From Opitutaceae bacterium (GTDB lineage: Bacteria > Verrucomicrobiota > Verrucomicrobiae > Opitutales > Opitutaceae), in assembly GCA_031266495.1 (NCBI GenBank), contig JAISAX010000073.1, positions 1-11,721 on the forward strand: DNA of 11,721 nt, read 5' to 3'. The notes beneath the pieces were generated by a model. It was given only the letters and a program-made list of their open reading frames with translations, did no database searches and had not been told where the DNA came from. Position numbers and translations under genes: made by a program. The first letter of the stretch is position 1, and every line of letters starts with the position of its first letter. Shown piece by piece: positions 6,124-11,721 of the stretch.

Positions 6124-6990
6124 TTATGCCTGCCGTTGCAGTTGCCGGAAGGCGCCGGGAGACATTTCGCGGAGGCGGCGGAAGGTTTTTGTGAAGTGAT
6201 AGCGGTCGCAGAACCCTGTCAGCGCGGCGATATCGTCGATTGGCCGGTTGGAGTGGTGGAGCAGGTCGCAGGCAAGGGCCACGCGGCGGGCGCGCAGGCT
6301 GGCCATCGGGGTGACGCCGGTTTCGTGACGAAAGAGCCGGATCAGCGCGCGGGCGTGCATGCCGGCGACGCGGGCAAATTTTCCCAACGTGTGAGGGCCG
6401 GCGATGTCGCGTTCGATGTGCTCCAGCACGCGCAACACCCGCGCATCCAGCCGGCGCTCGCGGAGTGTGCCCGGTGGCAGGCCGCCAAGCGCGAGGAGCA
6501 CGAGCGCATTCCAGGCGATGATCGACGCCTCCGGGGACGGAGAAAGGAAAGGAGAAAGGGAAGGCGAAGGGGGGGGGGGGGGGAGGGGGAGAGACGGCGC
6601 AGTCGCGGACGCGGAGCCGGGCGCGACATCGGAGCCGGAACCGTCCGCCGCACACGCGTGCAACATCCGCATGACGGGCGTAAGTTTTGTCGGATACACA
6701 CCCGGGCCGGAGGCGAAGGCCGGCGTGAGCGTAAAGTGGACGTAGCATTGCGTGACCGGTTTTTCCAGGATGGCGCCGAAATCCGTATCGGGGCCGATCA
6801 GCCAGGCGTGGCGCGGATCGAGCGGCGTGATGCGGCCCCGCCAGCGCACGGCCGCTCCCTTGCCGGAAAGCAGGTAAAGCCGCCAGTAGGGCGCGGAGAG
6901 ATTGTCATGGTCCCACCGGTTGAGCCGCGCCGTCACGCACTGCAACAACCGCAGTTGCAGATCGCCCGGATTGTGATGTCGCAGGTGCAT
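6124..6990 (-). CDS. AraC-family transcriptional regulator
   Basis: 288 residues. The N-terminal part (about 1-130) looks like an AraC-type sensor (beta-rich, with WRLYLLSGKG, HAWLIGPDTD and QCYVHFTLTP blocks). A Pro/Ser-rich linker (about 133-153) is encoded by the C15 run. The C-terminal AraC HTH domain (about 181-285) has a first helix-turn-helix near TLGKFARVAGMHARALIRLF (201-220) and a second near 250-270, ending in the family-typical FRRLREMSPGAFRQ. Start: ATG at 6990 gives the usual 280-300-residue length; extension to a GTG at 7104 adds only Ala/Pro-rich low complexity and would cover the dyad and promoter. It is divergent from the glycosidase across 165 bp, so the likely role is sugar-responsive control of that gene. 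The long homopolymer inside the reading frame is unusual. Confidence 0.9.
   Translation of the reverse strand: MHLRHHNPGDLQLRLLQCVTARLNRWDHDNLSAPYWRLYLLSGKGAAVRWRGRITPLDPRHAWLIGPDTDFGAILEKPVTQCYVHFTLTPAFASGPGVYPTKLTPVMRMLHACAADGSGSDVAPGSASATAPSLPLPPPPPSPSLSPFLSPSPEASIIAWNALVLLALGGLPPGTLRERRLDARVLRVLEHIERDIAGPHTLGKFARVAGMHARALIRLFRHETGVTPMASLRARRVALACDLLHHSNRPIDDIAALTGFCDRYHFTKTFRRLREMSPGAFRQLQRQA
6569..6583 (-). repeat. C15 (G15 on plus) run inside the AraC-family gene
   Basis: Fifteen G on the plus strand, read as Pro codons in the linker at about residues 136-141, upstream of the DNA-binding domain. A length change not divisible by three would remove that domain: one alternative frame stops at 6342 and the other runs to 6002. 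Such runs are typical contingency sites in phase-variable genes of other bacteria; whether this one varies is unknown. Confidence 0.6.
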
Positions 6991-7042
6991 CGCCGCCGCC
7001 GTTGCCGCCGCAGCAGCAGCGGAGGCAGCGGCAGGCGGGAGA

Positions 7043-7069
7043 GGAACGGGTGACTTTTGCACACGTTCC
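7043..7069. promoter_or_regulatory. Dyad-symmetric candidate operator between AraC-family and glycosidase genes
   Basis: Arms GGAACGgGTG (7043-7052) and CACaCGTTCC (7060-7069) are inverted copies with a single mismatch, around a 7-nt AT-rich centre. The site lies 15 bp upstream of the candidate -35 box of the glycosidase promoter, centred about 65 bp before its likely transcription start, a usual position for an activator. The divergent AraC-family regulator is the obvious candidate ligand, though AraC-family sites are more often direct repeats. Confidence 0.45.
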
Positions 7070-7084
7070 GGCGACTTCGGCGCA

Positions 7085-7114
7085 TTGGCAGGGGGGGGAG
7101 GCACGGGTTATTAT
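7085..7114 (+). promoter_or_regulatory. Candidate sigma70 promoter with poly-G spacer, for the glycosidase
   Basis: TTGGCA (7085-7090, five of six to consensus), 18-bp spacer, TATTAT (7109-7114, five of six). The expected transcript starts near 7121, leaving a leader of about 35 nt before the ATG at 7156. The spacer begins with a G8 run (7091-7098). One G fewer would give the optimal 17-bp spacing; gain of one or two would weaken the promoter. This is the arrangement of known phase-variable promoters such as those of neisserial porin genes. Confidence 0.55.
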
Positions 7115-7155
7115 GGACATCCGCGAGGGCATCCCGCTCAAGCGCAAAAACCACC

Positions 7156-9189
7156 ATGCAACCACTCCCGTTTCGTCAGGTTCATCTTGATTTTCACACC
7201 AACGGTTCGATCCCCGGCGTCGGGGCGAAATTCGACAAAAAGGCGTTTCAGGCCGTGCTCCAGGAAGCGCGCGTCAACTCGATCACCTGTTTTTCGAAAT
7301 GCCACCACGGCTGGAGCTATCACGACACGAAGGTCGGCAAGCGCCATCCGCACATGAAAGGCGAACTGCTCGCGAAGCAGATCGAGGCGTGTCGCGAGAT
7401 CGGCGTGCGCGTGCCGATCTACCTGAGCGCGGGGCTTGATGAACTCGCGCTTTCGGAACATCCCGAATGGCGCACGATCAACCAAAAGGGCGTGGGCGTG
7501 GAGCCGTTTCACGCGGGCTGGCGCGGCCTGTTGCGCTGGAACTCGCCCTACCTCGACTACCTGTGCCGCCAGATCGAGGAAGTCGTCACGCGCTGGCGCG
7601 ATGCCGACGGCATTTTTCTGGATATCATCGGCCCCCGCCTCGACTACTCTGACGACAGCCTGGCCGCGATGAAGGCGCGCGGCTACAACCCGGAAAACGA
7701 GGCCGAGGTGGCCGCCTGGGCGCACGAGGTGCTCCTCGAAAACTACTACAAAAAAACGACCGCCGCCGCCCGTAGTCACAACGCGGATATGCCTGTATTC
7801 CACAACTGCGGCCACGTCCACATCGGGGCGTCGGAGGAACTGCACTACAACTCGCACCTGGAACTGGAGTCGCTGCCGACGGGCGGCTGGGGTTACGACC
7901 ACTTCCCGCTGTCGGTGCGCTACGCGATCACGACGGGGCACGATTTTCTCGGCATGACGGGCAAGTTCCACACGTCGTGGGGCGAGTTTGGCGGCTTCAA
8001 GCGGCCCGAGGCGCTGCGCTACGAATGCGAGGCGATGATCGCCTACGGCGCCAAGTGCGGCATCGGCGACCAGCTCCACCCGAGCGGCGAGATCAACCGC
8101 GACACCTACGCGCTGATCGGCGAGGCCTACCGCACCGTCGAGGCGAAGGAGGCGTGGTGCTCCGATGTGAAACCGGTGGCGCGCATCGGCCTGGTGAGCG
8201 CGGCGAAACCGGACGTGCGCCAGACGCTGGCCGACGAAGGCGCGTCGCGCATGCTGCTGGAACTCCACCAGCCGTTCCTCGTGCTCGACGCGAAGGCGCC
8301 CTGGACGCCGTTCGACCTGGTAATCCTGCCCGATTCGATCGTATTTACGGATGAATTACAGAAAAAGGCGCGCCGCTACCTCGCGCAGGGCGGCAGGATC
8401 CTCGCCAGCGGCACGAGCCTGCTCGACGAGACGGGCCAGGCAATCGCGTTGCCGGAGGCGGGCATCCGTTACGTTGGCCGGAGCGCGTCCGATCCGGATT
8501 ATCTGGTGGCGACGGCGCTCTCCGCCGCCGACGTGCCGGTGAAGTCGCCGGTGGTGATCCACGGCGGCGCGCTGGAGGTGGAGCCGCTGGCGAAGACGCG
8601 GGTGCTGGCGGAGCGGGCGACGCCGTATTTCAACCGCACCTGGGAACATTTTTGTTCGCACCAGCACGCGCCGGACGAACCGGGTTCGGAAGCGAAAAAC
8701 AGCCCGGCGGCGACGCTCTCGGCGGAGGGCAACGTGGCGTACTTCGCGCACGACATTTTCACCCGTTATCGCCTCTACGGCCAGCCGCTCTATCGCGACT
8801 TCGTGCTGGCGGCGATCAAGGTGCTGCTGTCCGGCGGCGGCGGCGACGGCAACGCGCTGCCGGTGGTGACGGCAAACCTGCCATCCACGGGCCGCGTCAA
8901 CGTGATGGAGCAGCGAGCGCACAGGCGTTTTGTGGTGCACGTGCTGCACGCCGTGCCGACCTTGCGCGGCGGGGCGAAGCATGAAGGGCCGCATGCCTGG
9001 CCGGTCGAGGTGATCGAGGATGTGACTCCGGTGAGCGACGTGCGTTGCGCTGTGCGCCTGCCGCGCAAGGTGAAGTCGGCGCGACTCGTGCCGGACGGCG
9101 CGGCGCTGGCCTTCACGCAGCGCGACGGCGTGGTGACATTCACGATACCACGCGTGCTCGGCCACCAGATGGTGGAGCTGGCGTGGTGA
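7156..9189 (+). CDS. GHL6-type glycoside hydrolase with beta-galactosidase trimerisation-like domain
   Basis: 677 residues, no signal peptide, so probably cytoplasmic and acting on imported oligosaccharides. Residues 1-335 look like the TIM-barrel of the putative glycosidase family GHL6 (related to GH29/GH42-type barrels): DFHTNGSIPGVG (12-23), CFSKCHHGWSYHDTKVG (45-61), GIFLDIIGPR (152-161, Asp156 at a typical strand-end position), FHNCGHVH (215-222) and HLELESLPTGGWGYDHFP (234-251, Glu236/Glu238). Which acids are catalytic cannot be fixed by eye. Residues about 341-425 (RIGLVSA, FDLVILPDS, YLAQGGRILASGTSLLD) match the glutamine-amidotransferase-like trimerisation domain of GH42-type enzymes; the rest is a beta-rich C-terminus. 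Homologues are often annotated alpha-L-fucosidase or beta-galactosidase; substrate unproven. Start: ATG at 7156 gives the conserved N-terminus directly; extension to 7057 would run through the promoter. Divergent from the AraC-family gene. Confidence 0.85.
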   Translation: MQPLPFRQVHLDFHTNGSIPGVGAKFDKKAFQAVLQEARVNSITCFSKCHHGWSYHDTKVGKRHPHMKGELLAKQIEACREIGVRVPIYLSAGLDELALSEHPEWRTINQKGVGVEPFHAGWRGLLRWNSPYLDYLCRQIEEVVTRWRDADGIFLDIIGPRLDYSDDSLAAMKARGYNPENEAEVAAWAHEVLLENYYKKTTAAARSHNADMPVFHNCGHVHIGASEELHYNSHLELESLPTGGWGYDHFPLSVRYAITTGHDFLGMTGKFHTSWGEFGGFKRPEALRYECEAMIAYGAKCGIGDQLHPSGEINRDTYALIGEAYRTVEAKEAWCSDVKPVARIGLVSAAKPDVRQTLADEGASRMLLELHQPFLVLDAKAPWTPFDLVILPDSIVFTDELQKKARRYLAQGGRILASGTSLLDETGQAIALPEAGIRYVGRSASDPDYLVATALSAADVPVKSPVVIHGGALEVEPLAKTRVLAERATPYFNRTWEHFCSHQHAPDEPGSEAKNSPAATLSAEGNVAYFAHDIFTRYRLYGQPLYRDFVLAAIKVLLSGGGGDGNALPVVTANLPSTGRVNVMEQRAHRRFVVHVLHAVPTLRGGAKHEGPHAWPVEVIEDVTPVSDVRCAVRLPRKVKSARLVPDGAALAFTQRDGVVTFTIPRVLGHQMVELAW

Positions 9190-9205
9190 CGCCCATGCCG
9201 GCGCG

Positions 9206-9242
9206 AGACCGGTTGACGCAATCGGCAAGCAGGTCCCGGTCT
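9206..9242. terminator. Weak hairpin in the convergent gap
   Basis: AGACCGG (9206-9212) pairs with CCGGTCT (9236-9242) around 23 nt, in the 83-bp gap between the convergent glycosidase and beta-helix genes. There is no T-run on either side, so it is at best a poor intrinsic terminator. Position is the main support. Confidence 0.25.
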
Positions 9243-9272
9243 GAGCAAGGCCGACCCGGAATGCGTTCGGAT

Positions 9273-10877
9273 TTATTGGCCAGGCCGCTCGCCTGATTGT
9301 GCCCGGTAAAGGCTCGCGGGCTGCACGTGGGCATCGGGCGATTCGATGTGGCCCGAGGGCCTGTCCGGGTAACGACCGCCTGAATACTTGCCGATGGTGC
9401 CGACAGCGTAATTTTGCGCGGTCGGCGGTTTTTGAACAACAATGGTTCCCGCAACCTCGCAGTTCCAGAAAACCTGCTGCGCTCCGGCCCAGCCCTGGCC
9501 GCTGCCGTAATCTCCGCGATCTTGCGCGATCAGGTCCTTTGACTCGCGGAGGTTGTCGTAGAGCGTGCCGATGGCGAATCGTTGATGAGGGCCGGAATCC
9601 GTGTGCGAGAGTTCAGCGACGCAATCGAGAAAAACGTTGGGGCCGCGCGCGCGGTAACTTGTGGAAAAGGCATGCCTGGCATTGCGCGTGCGGCAGTTTT
9701 CGACGAGGCCGTACTGACCGCGGTGGTTGAAGCCATAGCGATAGCCACCCCTGATCGGACCGACGGGATCAAGCAACGCGCTGTCCCTGATCGTGGTGAA
9801 CAGGGCGGTGCGATCCGCCGCAAAACCCATGTTGAAATGCAGGGCGACGATATTGCGCGCCCAGGCGTTTTCCACCGCCCGCAGGGTAACACCGACCGTG
9901 GCGTGTTTCGTATCCTCCTTTTCCCGATCTTTCTTGTATTCGGAAATCAGTTGCAACGATTCAACCCCGCATTCGGTGTCCCGCCAGGACCTGGCGCGAT
10001 AAAGCCAGCCGCCGCCATACTGCGTGTCGATTGCAATCATGAGAGGAGCATCGAGCGTCACCTGACGATTTTCCGCGTCGATGACGGTGATAAAGCGTTC
10101 AATCTGAAAATCGTATTCGGCGGGCGTCCACCGGGAGAATTTTCTCTCCGGATTCGTGAGTACCATGCGGTCCATGCCGAGTCGGGAGATCCATTCGGGG
10201 GTGCCGGGGCGGAATACCACCACGCGGTCGCCGACCGAAAGGCCGTCGGTGTGTTCGAGCGCGAGCGTCTTCGCACTCCACGGAACGTAGGCGTCGGCAA
10301 TACGTCGGCGCGTGCCTTCGATTTCCGCCGAACCGATATGCCCGGGTGTGCTGCCGACCGGGTTGGCGGTGGAGGATTTGCCGGAACGGGTGTCGCCCAC
10401 GAGGACGAACTCGCGGCGTTTCCTGCCCGTGGCGAGGATGATGGTGGCATTGGCTTCGCCGGAGCCTTCGCCTCGCAGGACGACGCCTCCCGGGATGTGA
10501 AGCGAATCGGCCACACGGTAAACACCGCGCCGGAGCAGGAGGGCGCCCCGGTGTCCGCTGGCATTGACGGGGAGCTTTGCGACGGCGTCGAGCGCAGCCT
10601 GGATGCGGGTGCCGTCGTCGGGCGGAGTGACGCCGGTTTCCGTCACAACCGGATCCAGGGTCCGGGCGATGGCCACGGTCGGCAGCGCCACGCCTCCACC
10701 GTGATAACCGGCGCGGGAAAAGTCGGGGAGCGTGTTGCCTTGCCCGTCGGCTCGATAGACGAGCCGATGCGTCGCCGGATCGATGGTGACCACCGGGGAC
10801 GGGTTGGCGGCAATGGCGCAACTCGCGAGTACGGCCGGCGCGGTGAAAAACAGAACGGGAGAAACGCGAGATTTCAT
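9273..10877 (-). CDS. Secreted right-handed beta-helix protein, pectate-lyase-like
   Basis: 534 residues. The N-terminus has a secretion signal with two readings: lipobox LASC (Cys20), giving a lipoprotein, or cleavage after AIAA (24). The start of the mature part resembles pectate-lyase superfamily domains (PF12708-type): [12 protein letters not shown] (51-62), [13 protein letters not shown] (87-99), [12 protein letters not shown] (111-122) and [13 protein letters not shown] (126-138). Repeating beta-strand patterns continue to about 480. The blocks [13 protein letters not shown] (431-443), [18 protein letters not shown] (458-475) and a closing [16 protein letters not shown] look like family-typical C-terminal signatures. 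It probably binds or cleaves an acidic or branched polysaccharide outside the cytoplasm; catalytic residues are not identifiable. Its ATG overlaps the stop of the upstream pseudopilin gene (ATGA), so translation is likely coupled. No Shine-Dalgarno: the preceding 30 bases are pyrimidines. Confidence 0.85.
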   Translation of the reverse strand: MKSRVSPVLFFTAPAVLASCAIAANPSPVVTIDPATHRLVYRADGQGNTLPDFSRAGYHGGGVALPTVAIARTLDPVVTETGVTPPDDGTRIQAALDAVAKLPVNASGHRGALLLRRGVYRVADSLHIPGGVVLRGEGSGEANATIILATGRKRREFVLVGDTRSGKSSTANPVGSTPGHIGSAEIEGTRRRIADAYVPWSAKTLALEHTDGLSVGDRVVVFRPGTPEWISRLGMDRMVLTNPERKFSRWTPAEYDFQIERFITVIDAENRQVTLDAPLMIAIDTQYGGGWLYRARSWRDTECGVESLQLISEYKKDREKEDTKHATVGVTLRAVENAWARNIVALHFNMGFAADRTALFTTIRDSALLDPVGPIRGGYRYGFNHRGQYGLVENCRTRNARHAFSTSYRARGPNVFLDCVAELSHTDSGPHQRFAIGTLYDNLRESKDLIAQDRGDYGSGQGWAGAQQVFWNCEVAGTIVVQKPPTAQNYAVGTIGKYSGGRYPDRPSGHIESPDAHVQPASLYRAQSGERPGQ

Positions 10878-11593
10878 GGAGAGAGGGGGGGGGAGGGGGG
10901 GATGGGCGAGCTGCCGACGTGAGCATCGAAGTAGAGCGTGTTGCGCGAGTTCCCGTGGACAGGGAGAAGGGGACAGTTGCCGACCGTACTGTCATTCCGG
11001 ACGGTATCGCCGACCGATTTTTTGTCGGCGTCTTGCAGCGCCCAGGAACGGGTGAGTTGTTCCGGCGTGAGGCGGGAAAAGGGCTGGGGGGGATTGATGC
11101 TTTTGTGGCCCCAGGGGCTCCATTGCGAGCCGTCCGTATCCTGCAGGTTGTGGTTGAGCACATAAACGCTCCCGCGTTGGTCTTCGGGGGTGGAGGCCAT
11201 TGCGACGAGCCAGCCGGGGCATAGGCCATGGCGGGCTTGTCGCACATCCGTTTTTGCCTCGGGCAAATCCAGATACGGAGCGAGAAACGCGAAAAAATAC
11301 CGGTTATTATTTTCGCCACTTGTTTTTTTGTAGCCTTGCGAGACGCCGTAGGCAAACGGCCCTGGCAAAAAGCCCTTGTTATCCTGAATATAAAGATGAA
11401 TGCCGACGCCGATCTGGCGAAGGTTGGATTTGCACGACGCCGTGCGCGCGGAGGTGCGGACGATGGAGACAACAGGGAGCAGAATGCCGGCAAGGATACC
11501 GATGACGGCAATGACAACGAGGAGTTCCGTCAGGGTAAATGCGGCGCGGAGGAAGTCCGGAATACAGGGTTGATTTCTGGATACAGTGTCCAT
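10874..11593 (-). CDS. Prepilin-like protein with N-terminal cleavage/methylation motif (pseudopilin, DUF1559-like)
   Basis: 239 residues. A type IV prepilin-type signal: basic leader (1-18), then [22 protein letters not shown] (19-40) with Glu at +5. The residue before the cut is Ala18, not the usual Gly, which prepilin peptidases tolerate less well. The following helix (about 41-72, including [19 protein letters not shown]) is typical of the large family of prepilin-like proteins in Verrucomicrobia, Planctomycetes and Lentisphaerae, and the FDAHV block near the C-terminus fits the family's usual ending. The last residues ([12 protein letters not shown]) come from a C-rich run and may reflect slippage or error. 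First gene of a two-gene operon with the beta-helix protein, overlapping by 4 bp. The role is probably surface-associated or type II-secretion-linked; known only by family. Start ATG at 11593; no clear ribosome binding site. Confidence 0.87.
   Translation of the reverse strand: MDTVSRNQPCIPDFLRAAFTLTELLVVIAVIGILAGILLPVVSIVRTSARTASCKSNLRQIGVGIHLYIQDNKGFLPGPFAYGVSQGYKKTSGENNNRYFFAFLAPYLDLPEAKTDVRQARHGLCPGWLVAMASTPEDQRGSVYVLNHNLQDTDGSQWSPWGHKSINPPQPFSRLTPEQLTRSWALQDADKKSVGDTVRNDSTVGNCPLLPVHGNSRNTLYFDAHVGSSPIPPSPPLSP
10885..10901 (-). repeat. C7-T-C9 run at the pseudopilin/beta-helix junction
   Basis: On the minus strand C7, T, C9 lies 8-24 bases upstream of the beta-helix start and inside the last codons of the pseudopilin. 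At the length shown, the pseudopilin stops at the ATGA overlap. One extra C would read straight into the beta-helix frame, giving a fusion with an internal signal peptide; one fewer would enter the third frame, which stays open to about 10099. Confidence 0.55.
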
Positions 11594-11628
11594 GCGAGGG
11601 AGATTGCTGTTTTCAGGTTGGCTGGCGC

Positions 11629-11688
11629 GGGGGGGGGGGGGGGGGGGGGGGGCCCCCCGGGGCCGGAAAAAGCCCCCGCGGGGGGGGG
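11629..11688 (+). repeat. G24 run and flanking G/C blocks at the right end
   Basis: Twenty-four G (11629-11652), six C, four G, then C5 and G9 (11680-11688). The long run starts 36 bp upstream of the pseudopilin start. The region 11594-11721 shows no gene. The run could be a slippage-prone regulatory tract, but its length and the mirrored G/C blocks also fit a misread or misassembled stretch. Confidence 0.5.
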
Positions 11689-11721
11689 AGTTTCGCCGGA
11701 AACGCTGGGCAAGCGCGCCGT

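Noticed and set aside
6991..7104. N-terminal extension of the AraC-family protein to a GTG at 7104
   Set aside because: Adds Ala/Pro low complexity starting in the poly-G run, makes the protein longer than the family, and would cover the dyad and promoter.
9582..10922. 446-codon plus-strand open frame opposite the beta-helix gene
   Set aside because: Shadow of the minus-strand gene, which has a signal peptide and family blocks.
11530..11712. 60-codon minus-strand open frame upstream of the pseudopilin
   Set aside because: Its first half is poly-Gly/Pro from the G24 region, and the rest is the pseudopilin leader in another frame.

Overview
The window looks like a chromosomal stretch from a GC-rich Gram-negative bacterium, most likely a verrucomicrobium of the Opitutales type. 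This is inference, from four things: a type Vc (YadA-like) surface adhesin needs an outer membrane; a pseudopilin gene sits in one operon with a carbohydrate-active beta-helix protein; the glycoside hydrolase is of the GHL6 plus trimerisation-domain type; and most starts lack a clear Shine-Dalgarno while the gaps are full of palindromic repeats. No RNA gene, CRISPR array, transposase or integrase was seen.

Layout. 1-276 is non-coding and holds two sets of palindromic repeats. 277-2439 (-) encodes a trimeric autotransporter adhesin. It is divergent, across 152 bp of AT-richer DNA, from a 95-residue ribbon-helix-helix-like protein (2592-2879, +). 2880-3128 is non-coding, with a short tandem repeat. 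3129-3740 (-) is a CPBP-family membrane protease. 3741-4348 has no gene but carries small hairpins, G-tracts, a 144-bp long inverted repeat and a second nested-palindrome element with a C5G14 run. 4349-5980 (+) is a membrane-anchored or secreted subtilisin-like protease. 5981-6123 holds another copy of the palindromic repeats and a 24-nt alternating purine-pyrimidine stretch. 6124-6990 (-) is an AraC-family regulator, divergent from a GHL6-type glycosidase (7156-9189, +). A convergent junction leads to a two-gene operon on the minus strand: a prepilin-like protein (10874-11593), overlapped by 4 bp by a secreted beta-helix, pectate-lyase-like protein (9273-10877). The right end (11594-11721) is non-coding and contains a G24 run.

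The most interesting pattern is a set of nine homopolymeric G-tracts of 8-24 bases, all G on the plus strand whatever the direction of the neighbouring gene. Several sit where slipped-strand length change would have a defined effect: in the 18-bp spacer of a good sigma70-type promoter before the glycosidase; as C15 in the linker of its divergent AraC-family regulator, just before the DNA-binding domain; and at the pseudopilin/beta-helix junction, where one added base fuses the two reading frames. A dyad with GGAACG...CGTTCC arms lies between the regulator and the promoter, where an activator would bind. Together these suggest a carbohydrate-use locus with phase-variable control. That is a hypothesis from sequence; sequencing or assembly error in the homopolymers is the main alternative.

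The adhesin, pseudopilin, secreted lyase-like protein, protease and cytoplasmic glycosidase together suggest a cell that attaches to and digests complex polysaccharide, for example in a gut or on plant material.
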